A stretch of DNA of 37,570 nucleotides from DALYJJ01 sp031969915. Lineage in GTDB: Bacteria > Acidobacteriota > Terriglobia > Bryobacterales > Bryobacteraceae. How positions within the stretch are numbered: position 1 is the stretch's first letter; every line of letters starts with the position of its first letter. Positions 7,191 through 15,161 of this stretch are shown one piece after another. The position numbers and the translations under genes are program-made. The notes under the pieces were generated by a model. That model searched no databases and had not been told where the DNA came from. It saw nothing but the letters and a program-made list of their open reading frames with translations. The stretch spans positions 1 through 37,570 of the forward strand of contig DALYJJ010000051.1 in assembly GCA_031969915.1 (NCBI GenBank), in the 5' to 3' direction.

Positions 7191-10100
7191 ATGATGAAGG
7201 CCACTTTGGTGGTGCTGGCATGTCTCGCGCTGCCGCTCGCGGCTCAGCAGGGCACGGGAACGATCAGCGGTACGCTGACTGACCCGCAGGGGGCGGCGAT
7301 GGTCGGCGTGCAGGTGCAGGTGAAACAAGTGGACACGGGCGGGGTGTTCCGTACGGTTTCCAACGAAAGCGGGAACTACACGGCGCCGGGTCTCGCGGTC
7401 GGCCGGTACGAAGTGAGCTGCGAGATGCCGGGATTTAAGACGGCGTTGCGAAGCGGGATCGTGCTGCAGGTGAACCAGAACGCCCGCGTCGATGTGGCGA
7501 TGGAGATCGGGCAACTCGCCGAGACGGTGAAGGTGACGGCGCAGGCCAGCCTGGTGGACACGGGGAGCGCCACGCTCGGACAGGTGGTGGAGAACCGCCG
7601 GCTGCAGGAACTGCCCCTCAATGGACGGAGTGCCCTGGCGCTGACCTTCCTGACGGCGGGTGTGGTGTCGAACTCCGGGCCGACGCAGTCGGGTTTCGGA
7701 GACCGCGGCGCGGCGCTTTCGTCGGTGAGTATTAACGGCGGGGCGAACGCGCTGAACGCGAACATGCTGGATGGCAACAACAACACGCTGAGCTATGTGG
7801 GCGAGGTGTCGATTCCGCCGGCGGTTGACGCAGTGGAGGAGTTCAAGGTGCAGAGCGGGCCGATGTCGGCTGAGTTCGGGTTCACCAGCGGCGGCGCGGT
7901 CAACCTGGTCACGAAGTCCGGGACGAATGAGATTCACGGGTCTCTGTACGAATTCCTGCGCAACGACAGGTTCGATGCGCGCAACACGTTTGCGACGGTG
8001 AAACTGCCGCTGCGTTACAACCAGTTCGGCGGCGCGGTGGGCGGGCCGGCCATCAAGAACAAGCTGTTCGGCTTCTTCAACTACGAAAAGTACCTGCTGC
8101 GGCGGTCGACGCCGCGCATCGCCTCGGTGCCGATCCAGGAGTGGCGCGACGGCGATTTCAGCAACCTGCGCACGGCTCAGGGCGCGCTGATTCCGGTTTA
8201 CGATCCGGCGACGACCATGCAGAACCCGAACGGAGCGGGGCTGGTACGCACGCAGTTCCCCGGCAATGTGGTACCGAAGAGCCGGTTTGACACGGTGACG
8301 CCGAAGATTCTGGCGTACTGGCCGGGGCCGAACAAGACGCCGATCAACGCCTTCACGCAGAGCCAGAACTATCAGGACGCGCAGTTGAGCACAGTGGACT
8401 GGATCCAGTGGAACGGGCGCGGCGACTACCGGATGAACGACCGCCACTCGCTGTTCGTGCGCTACACGCAAGCGCAGCACGACCCGTTCTCGAACAGCAT
8501 CTTCTCCGACCAGACGGTGGGCGACGCCCGCAACGACGACCAGACCAACCGCAACGCCGTGGTGACGCACAACTGGACGATGTCGCCGTCGATGCTGAAC
8601 AATCTGCGGGTGGGGATCAACCGGCAGGCGTTCGTGTTCGCCTCGCAGAGTTCGGGCGACTGGTCGGGCAAGCTCGGCTTGCCGGTGTCGATGGTGGGCC
8701 TTGCGTTCCCGCAGATGGACTTCGGCTTCGGCGCGATCGGGGGCGGGGCGCTCGGCTTCCGCAGTTCGCTGAACTGGGACGCGCAGGAGATGCTGACGAA
8801 AATCACGGGCAACCATGCGCTGAAGTTCGGCGTGAACTACCGCCTGCAGCAGGGCAGCAACCAGCAGGGAACGAACCTCGGCGGGAGCTACAGTTTCGGT
8901 GGCTTGACGACAAACCCACAGGTGCCGGCGGGCACCGGCTCGGCGCTGGCGCAAATGCTGCTGGGCGAGGTGGCCAGTTCGACCGCGCAACGGGTGTCGG
9001 GAGCGACATGGCAGGGCGCGAGCTGGAGCCTGTTCCTGCAGGACGACTGGCGCGTATCGCGGCGGCTCACGCTGAATCTCGGGCTGCGCTGGGACTGGCA
9101 GCAGAAGCCCTATGAGCGCAACGACGGCCAGATCAACTTCGACCTGAACCAGAGAGAACCCGTCACCGGCCTGCCGGGGGTGGTCGTCTTCGCCAACCGG
9201 GGCGGGCAGCCGCGCACGTTCCTAGGCGAAAGCTACAAGGACATCGCGCCGCGGATCGGCTGGTCATGGGACGTCTTCGGCCAAGGCAAGACGGTGTTCC
9301 GCGGCGGCTACGGGATCTTCTACCCGAGCACGTTCTGGCGGCCGTTCTTCGGCGACACACAGTTCTTCTCGACGACGTCGACCAACTACGCGGCCCTGGC
9401 GCCGGGTCAGCGCGCGTTCCGCTTCTCGCAGGGCTTGCCGTTTGAACCAGTGGGCGTGCCGGGCGTGGCGACGGCGCCGGGGGCGCTGCTCGGCCAGGGC
9501 GTGAACATCCGCGAGGTGAACGGACGCACGCCGATGACGCAGCAGTGGACGGCTTCGCTGCAGCACGAAATCCGCGGCTGGCTGTTCGACGCGACCTACG
9601 CGGGCAACAAGGGGAACGGGTTCATCAGCTCGAGCTACAACATGAACCAGCTCCAGGTCGACCAGCGCGTGCGATTGGGGCAGTCGCTGTTCGACACGGT
9701 GCCGAATCCGCTGGCGGGCAAAGTGCCGGGCGGGCTGGGCGCGGCTACAGTGACGCGCGAGCGCACGCTGCTGCCGTATCCGCAGTACCAGGGGGTGAAC
9801 ATCTTCAACCCGATCATCGGCAACTACTCGAGCCACCAGTTGCAGATCAACATCAGGCGGCAATTCCGTTCCGGGTTCTTCGCCAGTCTGGCCTACACCG
9901 GCGGCAAGCGCATGAGCGACTCGAGCGTGACGCCCACGTGGGATTTCGGCTACGAGGCGACGGGCCAGCAAGGCTTTCAGGACGGCTTCTACAACCGGCA
10001 GTTGAACCGGTCGCTGGATCCGAACGACGTCGCTCAGCGCGCCGCGGTGACGCTGCTGTACGAACTGCCCTTCGGTCCGAACAAGTTGTGGAATCCCAGC

Positions 10101-10577
10101 CAGCGCGCGGTGCGGATGATCGTGAGCGGGTGGCAGGTAAACTCGATCGGCATCATGCAGACCGGGTTGCCGATTTCGGTGCGCGGGGCGAACAACTTCG
10201 CCTCCGACCGGCCGAACTCGACCGGAGTGAGCGCCAAGCTCGACACACGTACGCGGACAAAGTGGTTCAACACGGACGCCTTCATCAACCCGCCCAACTT
10301 CCTGTTGGGCAACACCGGGCGCACGCTGCCGGATGTCCGCACGCCGGGCACGGTGAACTGGGATCTGTCGCTGATGAAGAACACGCGCATCACGGAACGC
10401 TGGAATCTGCAGTTCCGCGCGGAAGCGTTCAATTTCCTGAACCACGTGAACCTCGGCTCGCCGAGCGCGGGTTTCTCGGCGGGACCGGATGGAAAGAACA
10501 TCAGCGCGACCTTCGGCACGATCGCGTCGGCCCGTGACGCCCGGGTGATCCAAATGGGGCTGAAGCTCCTGTTCTGA
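7191..10577 (+). CDS. Oar-like TonB-dependent receptor with carboxypeptidase-regulatory-like N-domain
   Basis: This 1128-residue outer-membrane protein begins at the ATG at 7191, chosen because GAGGAG at 7178-7183 sits seven bases upstream and the signal peptide MMKATLVVLACLALPLAAQQ follows at once. An upstream in-frame start at 7149 would bury the signal. Residues about 22-105 form a carboxypeptidase-D-regulatory-like beta-sandwich (GTISGTLTDPQGAAMVGVQV). A plug region follows (about 120-240, LQELPLNGRSALAL, VNLVTKSGTNEIHGSLYEF). A long beta-barrel ends in VIQMGLKLLF with the terminal Phe typical of BAM substrates. Such proteins are greatly expanded in Acidobacteria and are thought to import oligosaccharides or peptides. 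There is no SusD partner. Two glycosidase genes follow downstream, which suggests a carbohydrate ligand, but an apparent decayed transporter gene separates them, so co-function is inference. Confidence 0.92.
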   Translation: MMKATLVVLACLALPLAAQQGTGTISGTLTDPQGAAMVGVQVQVKQVDTGGVFRTVSNESGNYTAPGLAVGRYEVSCEMPGFKTALRSGIVLQVNQNARVDVAMEIGQLAETVKVTAQASLVDTGSATLGQVVENRRLQELPLNGRSALALTFLTAGVVSNSGPTQSGFGDRGAALSSVSINGGANALNANMLDGNNNTLSYVGEVSIPPAVDAVEEFKVQSGPMSAEFGFTSGGAVNLVTKSGTNEIHGSLYEFLRNDRFDARNTFATVKLPLRYNQFGGAVGGPAIKNKLFGFFNYEKYLLRRSTPRIASVPIQEWRDGDFSNLRTAQGALIPVYDPATTMQNPNGAGLVRTQFPGNVVPKSRFDTVTPKILAYWPGPNKTPINAFTQSQNYQDAQLSTVDWIQWNGRGDYRMNDRHSLFVRYTQAQHDPFSNSIFSDQTVGDARNDDQTNRNAVVTHNWTMSPSMLNNLRVGINRQAFVFASQSSGDWSGKLGLPVSMVGLAFPQMDFGFGAIGGGALGFRSSLNWDAQEMLTKITGNHALKFGVNYRLQQGSNQQGTNLGGSYSFGGLTTNPQVPAGTGSALAQMLLGEVASSTAQRVSGATWQGASWSLFLQDDWRVSRRLTLNLGLRWDWQQKPYERNDGQINFDLNQREPVTGLPGVVVFANRGGQPRTFLGESYKDIAPRIGWSWDVFGQGKTVFRGGYGIFYPSTFWRPFFGDTQFFSTTSTNYAALAPGQRAFRFSQGLPFEPVGVPGVATAPGALLGQGVNIREVNGRTPMTQQWTASLQHEIRGWLFDATYAGNKGNGFISSSYNMNQLQVDQRVRLGQSLFDTVPNPLAGKVPGGLGAATVTRERTLLPYPQYQGVNIFNPIIGNYSSHQLQINIRRQFRSGFFASLAYTGGKRMSDSSVTPTWDFGYEATGQQGFQDGFYNRQLNRSLDPNDVAQRAAVTLLYELPFGPNKLWNPSQRAVRMIVSGWQVNSIGIMQTGLPISVRGANNFASDRPNSTGVSAKLDTRTRTKWFNTDAFINPPNFLLGNTGRTLPDVRTPGTVNWDLSLMKNTRITERWNLQFRAEAFNFLNHVNLGSPSAGFSAGPDGKNISATFGTIASARDARVIQMGLKLLF

Positions 10578-10590
10578 TCGATCGGGCCAG

Positions 10591-10713
10591 GGGCGCACGC
10601 CGCGCGAGCGCGGACTCGCAGCCGGCATTTACACCGCGGGCGCGATGGGCTTCCTGCATCCGATCGCCTACCTGATGATCCGTATGAGCCGGATAACAAA
10701 GAAGACTATATGA
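10591..10713 (+). pseudogene. Possible 3' remnant of an MFS sugar transporter gene
   Basis: Between the receptor stop and the next gene a short open frame reads PRERGLAAGIYTAGA, then GFLHPIAYLMIRM, and ends in KKTI with a TGA at 10711-10713. The first part resembles the ERGLATGIFNSG-type segment of the N-terminal half of anion:cation (hexuronate/sialate-like) MFS permeases. The second looks like a last transmembrane helix with a basic tail. The TGA overlaps the ATG of the glycosidase gene as ATGA, the coupling seen between true operon partners. No start codon, ribosome site or body of the gene exists. I infer an internally deleted transporter gene; the stretch is short and could still be chance. 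Confidence 0.35.
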
Positions 10714-12461
10714 AGCTACTCGCCATACTTGCAGCCGTGCAGCTATTCGCAGCACCACCCGAGCCCTCGCGGTGGAAGCTTGTCTTCTCCGACGAATTCG
10801 ACGCCGCCGTTCTGGACACGGCAAAGTGGGGATACCGGACCGGCCCACGAATGTGGAGCGAACTGCTTCCCGCCAACGTCTCGGTGTCCGACGGCATGCT
10901 ACGCATCGCGCTGCGCCGGGAGAAGGCCGGAGGCCTCGACTATACCGCGGGCGGCGTCATCTCGAAGCAGGCGTTTCGCTACGGCTACTACGAGGCGCGC
11001 ATTCGGATGCCCCGCGGCCGCGGCTGGCACACCTCGTTCTGGATGATGCAGAACGGCCCCAAGGCCGGCCGGGAGGACCGTTTTCAGGAGATCGACGTTT
11101 GCGAGCAAGACTCATCCGACCATTCCAGTTACTCCACTAACTGGCACAACTACAAGCCGCATACCTCCTTCGGCTACAAACGGATTCCGGGACCCGACCT
11201 TTCCGCTGACTTTCACACCTACGGCGCAGATTTCGGCCCCGCCGAGGTTCGCTTCTATTTCGACGGGCAACTGGTCAATACGATCGACATCGCCGCCGTA
11301 CCGCATTTCGACCAGCACATCTGGCTAACCTCCATTGCCGCCTGGCTTGGCCGCACGACGAGCGTGGAAGACGCCGCCCTGCCCGAGTACGCGCTATTCG
11401 ACTACGTTCGCTACTATCGCCGGGAAAGTGAACCCGCGCGCCGGCCCGCGGCGCCGGATCTCGGCGCGATGATCCAGCCGGTCCCCGAATCGGCGAAGTG
11501 GATCGACCCGGACTACTACATCTGGTGCGGAAGCATGGTGCGCGGGGACGACGGCAAGTATCACCTCTACTATTCGCGCTGGCCGCGAAAGCTGGGGCAC
11601 AACGCGTGGGTGACCCACTCGGAAATCGCTCACGCCGTCGGCGATACTCCCACCGGCCCGTTCCGTCACGCCGACGTTGCGTTACCGCGGCGCGGCGCCG
11701 CCTTCTGGGATGGGCTTGACACGCACAACCCGACCATCCTGCGCGCCGGCGACCGTTACTACCTCTACTACATGGGCAACACCGGCGACGACGTGGCCAT
11801 GAGGGACCTCAACTGGAACCACCGCAACCGACAGCGCATCGGAGTCGCCGTGGCGGAAGGCCCGGCGGGTCCGTGGCAGCGTTTCGATACTCCGTTGATT
11901 GACGTTAGCGCCGATCCCGGCGCGCCCGACTCGCTGGTGGCGACCAATCCCACCATTGTGCGCCGTCCCGACGGCGGCTACCTCATGATTTACAAGGCCG
12001 TCGGACGGAAGCGGCCGCTCCCTTTCGGCGGACCCGTGGTGCACCTCACCGCAACCTCGGACTCGCCCACGGGCCCGTTCCGTAAGCAACTCCAGCCCAT
12101 CTTTACCACGCCCGGCGTAGATTTCCCCGCAGAAGATCCCTTCGCCTGGTACGACTATGGGGCCGGACGCTACCTGGCCATCGTCAAGGACAACAACGGG
12201 CACTTCACCAAGGCCGGCAAATCGCTGGCGCTGTGGGAATCTCCCGACGGCTTCGACTGGAAGCTCTCAGAACACCCGCTCGTCTCGACCATGGACCTGA
12301 AGTGGGCCGGCGGCCGGCAGCAGAAGCTGAACTCACTCGAACGCCCGCAGTTGCTCTTCGGCCCCGACGGCAGGCCCGCGGCCCTGCTGTGCGCGGTGGA
12401 CGAAGACCAGTTGCGTCCGCACTCGTTCAACATTCAGATCCCGCTTCGCATCGTCCCATGA
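10710..12461 (+). CDS. GH16 glycosidase fused to a five-bladed beta-propeller (GH43/GH117-like) domain
   Basis: This 583-residue secreted protein has a short signal peptide (MKLLAILAAVQLFAAP). Residues about 20-237 are a GH16 jelly roll: WKLVFSDEFD, the strand GYYEARIRMPRGRGWHTSFW, and the catalytic motif E127-I-D-V-C-E132 (ExDxxE, with E127 as nucleophile and E132 as acid/base), then FHTYGADFGPAEVRFYFDG. From about 255 to the end is a propeller-type domain with repeated NPTI motifs (THNPTILRAGDRYYLYYMG, ATNPTIVRRPDGGYLMIYK) and EDPFAWYDYG, as in GH43, GH117 and related clans. GH16 enzymes cleave beta-1,3 or beta-1,4 glucans and galactans. The second domain could act on the released oligosaccharide. 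Its ATG overlaps the preceding remnant and its stop overlaps the GH95 start (ATGA, 12458-12461). Substrate is not determinable here. Confidence 0.82.
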   Translation: MKLLAILAAVQLFAAPPEPSRWKLVFSDEFDAAVLDTAKWGYRTGPRMWSELLPANVSVSDGMLRIALRREKAGGLDYTAGGVISKQAFRYGYYEARIRMPRGRGWHTSFWMMQNGPKAGREDRFQEIDVCEQDSSDHSSYSTNWHNYKPHTSFGYKRIPGPDLSADFHTYGADFGPAEVRFYFDGQLVNTIDIAAVPHFDQHIWLTSIAAWLGRTTSVEDAALPEYALFDYVRYYRRESEPARRPAAPDLGAMIQPVPESAKWIDPDYYIWCGSMVRGDDGKYHLYYSRWPRKLGHNAWVTHSEIAHAVGDTPTGPFRHADVALPRRGAAFWDGLDTHNPTILRAGDRYYLYYMGNTGDDVAMRDLNWNHRNRQRIGVAVAEGPAGPWQRFDTPLIDVSADPGAPDSLVATNPTIVRRPDGGYLMIYKAVGRKRPLPFGGPVVHLTATSDSPTGPFRKQLQPIFTTPGVDFPAEDPFAWYDYGAGRYLAIVKDNNGHFTKAGKSLALWESPDGFDWKLSEHPLVSTMDLKWAGGRQQKLNSLERPQLLFGPDGRPAALLCAVDEDQLRPHSFNIQIPLRIVP

Positions 12462-14755
12462 GATGGGGCTGCTGGAGAAGTGCGGTCACGCTCGCCGCGG
12501 TGATGCTGTTACTCCCGCCGGCCCGGGCCGAGTCCCCGGCGTTGCATCTCTCACTCACGGCGCCCATCGTTCGGTGGGATGAGGCCATCCCGCTCGGCAA
12601 CGGAGTGCTGGGCGGGCTGCTCTGGGGCAGCGGCGATGAAATCCGCCTGTCGATCGATCGCGGCGATCTGTGGGACCTGCGCCGGCACCCCTCCTACGTG
12701 AAGCCGGCCTTCAAATACTCGACCGTCGTCGACATGGTCAGATCCGGCAACGCGGCGAAGCTCAATCAGGAACATGCGGTGATCAGCGACTTTCCCACGC
12801 GGCTACCCGGAGCCCGGCTGGTCATTCGCCTCGGCGCCGGGGCGCAGGCTCACTCGTTCGATCTCGACATGGCGCGCGCCCTCGGAGGCGTGACGCTTGG
12901 CCCGAAGAAGTTGAAGGTCTTCTTCCCGGCCACGGAGCCGGTCGCGTTGCTGCTGGTCCCGGGCGCACCCGCATCCGTTGATCTGGTGCCCAACCAGGCT
13001 GTCCGGAAACTCGGCTACGATCCTCCGGTGCTGCGACGGGAGAATGCACGCGTGTGGCTGCTGCAGAAGGCCGCCCTCGGCCTGGAGTACGCGGTCTACG
13101 CGGTGAAGAAACCTGTTTCCGGCGGAACCCTGATTGCCGTCACCATTGCGACGAATGGCGAGGGCCGCAGTGCCGAAGACGCGGCGCGGCAGATGACGGC
13201 CCGAGCCCTCGAGCGGGGCATTGCCGCTATCCAGGCGGAGCACGAACGCTGGTGGCGCGGCTTCTGGTCGCAATCTTCCATCACACTCCCCGACGAAGCG
13301 ATCGCGAGGCACTATCACCTGGTGCGCTATCTCTACGGGGCCGGGTCGCGGCCCGGCTCACCGCCCATGGCGCTGCAAGGCCTCTGGACCTCGGACGACG
13401 GGGAACTGCCGCCCTGGCGGGGAGATTACCACCACAATCTCAATACGCAACTGACCTACTGGGCCTACTTGCATGCGGGGCACTTCGATCAGGGACTGGC
13501 CTTTCTCGACTACCTCTGGAAGGTGAAGCCCGTACACGAGCGGTTTGCGAGAGAGTTCTTCGGTGTCAACAACGGCATCATCATGCCCGCAGTCACCGCG
13601 CTCGATGGTCAACCCATGGGCTCCTGGTTCCCGGTCACGCTCGAACCCACCATGGGCGCCTGGAATGCACAGGCCTTCTACCTGCATTGGCGCTACACCA
13701 TGGACCGCGCCTTCCTGGCCAGCCGGGCATACCCGTACGCCAAGGCGATCGGGGAAGGACTTGCCGCGCTGCTGCAGCCCGACCCCAACGGCAGGTTGAA
13801 ACTGCCGCTCTCGTCCTCTCCCGAGATTCATGGCAACTCTCCGCGCGCCTGGCTGACGCCGAATTCCAACTGCGATCTTGCGCTGCTGTCCTGGCTCTTC
13901 GGGGCCAACGAAGAGATGGCATCGGAACTGGGCGAGCCGAGGGAAGCGGAGCGCTGGAAGCTGCTCCGCGCGCTTCTGGATCCACTCTCGCTGAACGAAG
14001 CGGGTGAACTGCTGGTTGCGCCCGGCGAGCCGCTCACCGAGTCGCACCGCCATCACTCGCATCTCATGGCCATTCATCCGCTCGGCCTGGTGCACGTGGA
14101 CAGCGACCAGGGCCCTCGCACCATCGCCGCATCCCTTGCCGCCAACGAAAAGCTTGGCACGGAGGAATGGTGCGGCTACAGCTTCAGTTGGATGGCGGCC
14201 ATGCGCGCCCGCGTGGGTCAGGGCGACGAAGCGCTCCGCTACCTGTCCGATTACCTGGGCCGTTTCACTCGGCGGAACGGCTTTCATGTGAACTACGAAG
14301 CAAGCCAGAAGCGCGGCCGTCCGTTTACGCTGGAAGGCAACTTCGCCGCGGCGCAGGCCGTGCACGAGATGCTGCTGCAGAGTTGGGGAGGGCGGCTGCG
14401 GGTGTTCCCGGCCATCCCCGCCGCATGGAGCGGCGTAAGCTTTGACGGGTTGCGCTCGGAGGGCGGGTTTCGGGTCTCCGCCCGCCGCACAGGAGGGCGA
14501 ACGCGTGAGGTTACCGTCCAGGCAACCGTCGATCAGTTGCTCCGCCTGAGGGATCCCTTCCGGGGCGGCGGCTTCGAAACCAACCTGGCTGTTCAACAGA
14601 TCGAAGGCGATCTTGTGGTGGGCCTTCGCGCGGGTGAGACGCTCCGGCTCCGCGAAGTGCGGGAATGGGCGATTCGATTACCTCGTGCTCGAAGGACTTC
14701 GCCTGCTACCGCGAGGAGCTTGCCCAGCGGATCGCGCAGTCCGGCTGCTCCGTGA
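12458..14755 (+). CDS. GH95-family glycosidase (alpha-L-fucosidase/alpha-L-galactosidase type), frameshifted tail
   Basis: The ATG at 12458 overlaps the stop of the GH16 fusion gene and opens directly into a signal peptide (SAVTLAAVMLLLPPARA), giving 765 residues. GH95 hallmarks are the N-terminal sandwich (WDEAIPLGNGVLGGLLWG), the (alpha/alpha)6 core with DYHHNLNTQLTYW carrying the two water-positioning asparagines N327 and N329, SSSPEIHGNSP with the expected general acid E456, and EGNF at E626, where the family usually has the base in DGNF. The enzyme would remove terminal L-fucose or L-galactose from oligosaccharides, inverting configuration. The last 30 or so residues after LREVR (Arg/Pro/Ser-rich) are an out-of-frame reading of the esterase remnant that begins at 14665, so the native C-terminus has probably been lost. 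Family is well supported, activity less so because of the D-to-E change. Confidence 0.8.
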   Translation: MRWGCWRSAVTLAAVMLLLPPARAESPALHLSLTAPIVRWDEAIPLGNGVLGGLLWGSGDEIRLSIDRGDLWDLRRHPSYVKPAFKYSTVVDMVRSGNAAKLNQEHAVISDFPTRLPGARLVIRLGAGAQAHSFDLDMARALGGVTLGPKKLKVFFPATEPVALLLVPGAPASVDLVPNQAVRKLGYDPPVLRRENARVWLLQKAALGLEYAVYAVKKPVSGGTLIAVTIATNGEGRSAEDAARQMTARALERGIAAIQAEHERWWRGFWSQSSITLPDEAIARHYHLVRYLYGAGSRPGSPPMALQGLWTSDDGELPPWRGDYHHNLNTQLTYWAYLHAGHFDQGLAFLDYLWKVKPVHERFAREFFGVNNGIIMPAVTALDGQPMGSWFPVTLEPTMGAWNAQAFYLHWRYTMDRAFLASRAYPYAKAIGEGLAALLQPDPNGRLKLPLSSSPEIHGNSPRAWLTPNSNCDLALLSWLFGANEEMASELGEPREAERWKLLRALLDPLSLNEAGELLVAPGEPLTESHRHHSHLMAIHPLGLVHVDSDQGPRTIAASLAANEKLGTEEWCGYSFSWMAAMRARVGQGDEALRYLSDYLGRFTRRNGFHVNYEASQKRGRPFTLEGNFAAAQAVHEMLLQSWGGRLRVFPAIPAAWSGVSFDGLRSEGGFRVSARRTGGRTREVTVQATVDQLLRLRDPFRGGGFETNLAVQQIEGDLVVGLRAGETLRLREVREWAIRLPRARRTSPATARSLPSGSRSPAAP

Positions 14756-14946
14756 GATCCGTAGGCTCGCAGCGCAACCCAGGCCATCCGGAGACGACGC
14801 GCCACGAAGCGTATTGCGGAAAGGACGCCGAGTTCCTGGCGAGCCGCATGGACGAGATCTGTCGCGCAGCATATCCTGACCGAACGGAACGGCAACGCCG
14901 GGTGTCCCGTCACGAAGTAAGAATCGGCCTTTCCTGCGCTCGCTAA
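14665..14946 (+). pseudogene. Truncated SGNH/GDSL hydrolase fragment
   Basis: The frame reads MGDSITSCSKDFACYREEL, then VRSVGSQRNPGHPETTRHEA and GKDAEFLASRMDEI. This is the N-terminal part of an SGNH/GDSL esterase: block I GDSIT with the nucleophile serine, the YR..L helix, the VGSQRN strand and the HEG/HEA segment before the next helix. It lacks the usual residues before GDSIT. After DEICRAAYPD it loses similarity and stops at 14946, without the block III Asn or the block V DxxH pair. It overlaps the 3' end of the GH95 gene in another frame and has no ribosome site. I read it as an esterase gene truncated at both ends. Such esterases deacylate plant or algal polysaccharides, which fits the neighbouring glycosidases. 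Confidence 0.55.
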
Positions 14947-15161
14947 GCAGGAGCTTCCGGTGGTGGACGGCGACGGCCGGTTCGTTCGGGACGTGTGGGT
15001 CTCCCTGAGTGAAACGAACTTCGAAGGGCGAGTGATCGCTCGCATGATCCGAATCGCACGGAAGAGCCGCTCTGCCTTTCATCGAATTGGAGCCGACGGA
15101 TCACTCGCTGGCCGTGGAGCCCAACCAGTCCTTCGAGGTGATCGCGGGAGATTCGCAGTTA
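14947..15161. other. Non-coding or decayed stretch, nothing recognised
   Basis: These 215 bases separate the esterase fragment from the convergent DUF1016 gene. Two short plus-strand readings are visible (VVDGDGRFVRDVWVSLSET near 14960-15010 and IELEPTDHSLAVEPNQSF near 15081-15137). They lie in different frames, lack start signals and match no family I know. They may be fragments of one frameshifted gene or chance frames. No terminator or RNA was seen. Confidence 0.3.

Noticed and set aside
7098..8990. 630-residue minus-strand open frame
   Set aside because: It is antisense to the first receptor gene, with His/Arg/Val-rich shadow composition and no recognisable motif.
7191..14755. Bacteroidetes-type SusCD polysaccharide utilisation locus
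   Set aside because: No SusD-like lipoprotein is present and the receptor is Oar-type. The layout is only PUL-like.
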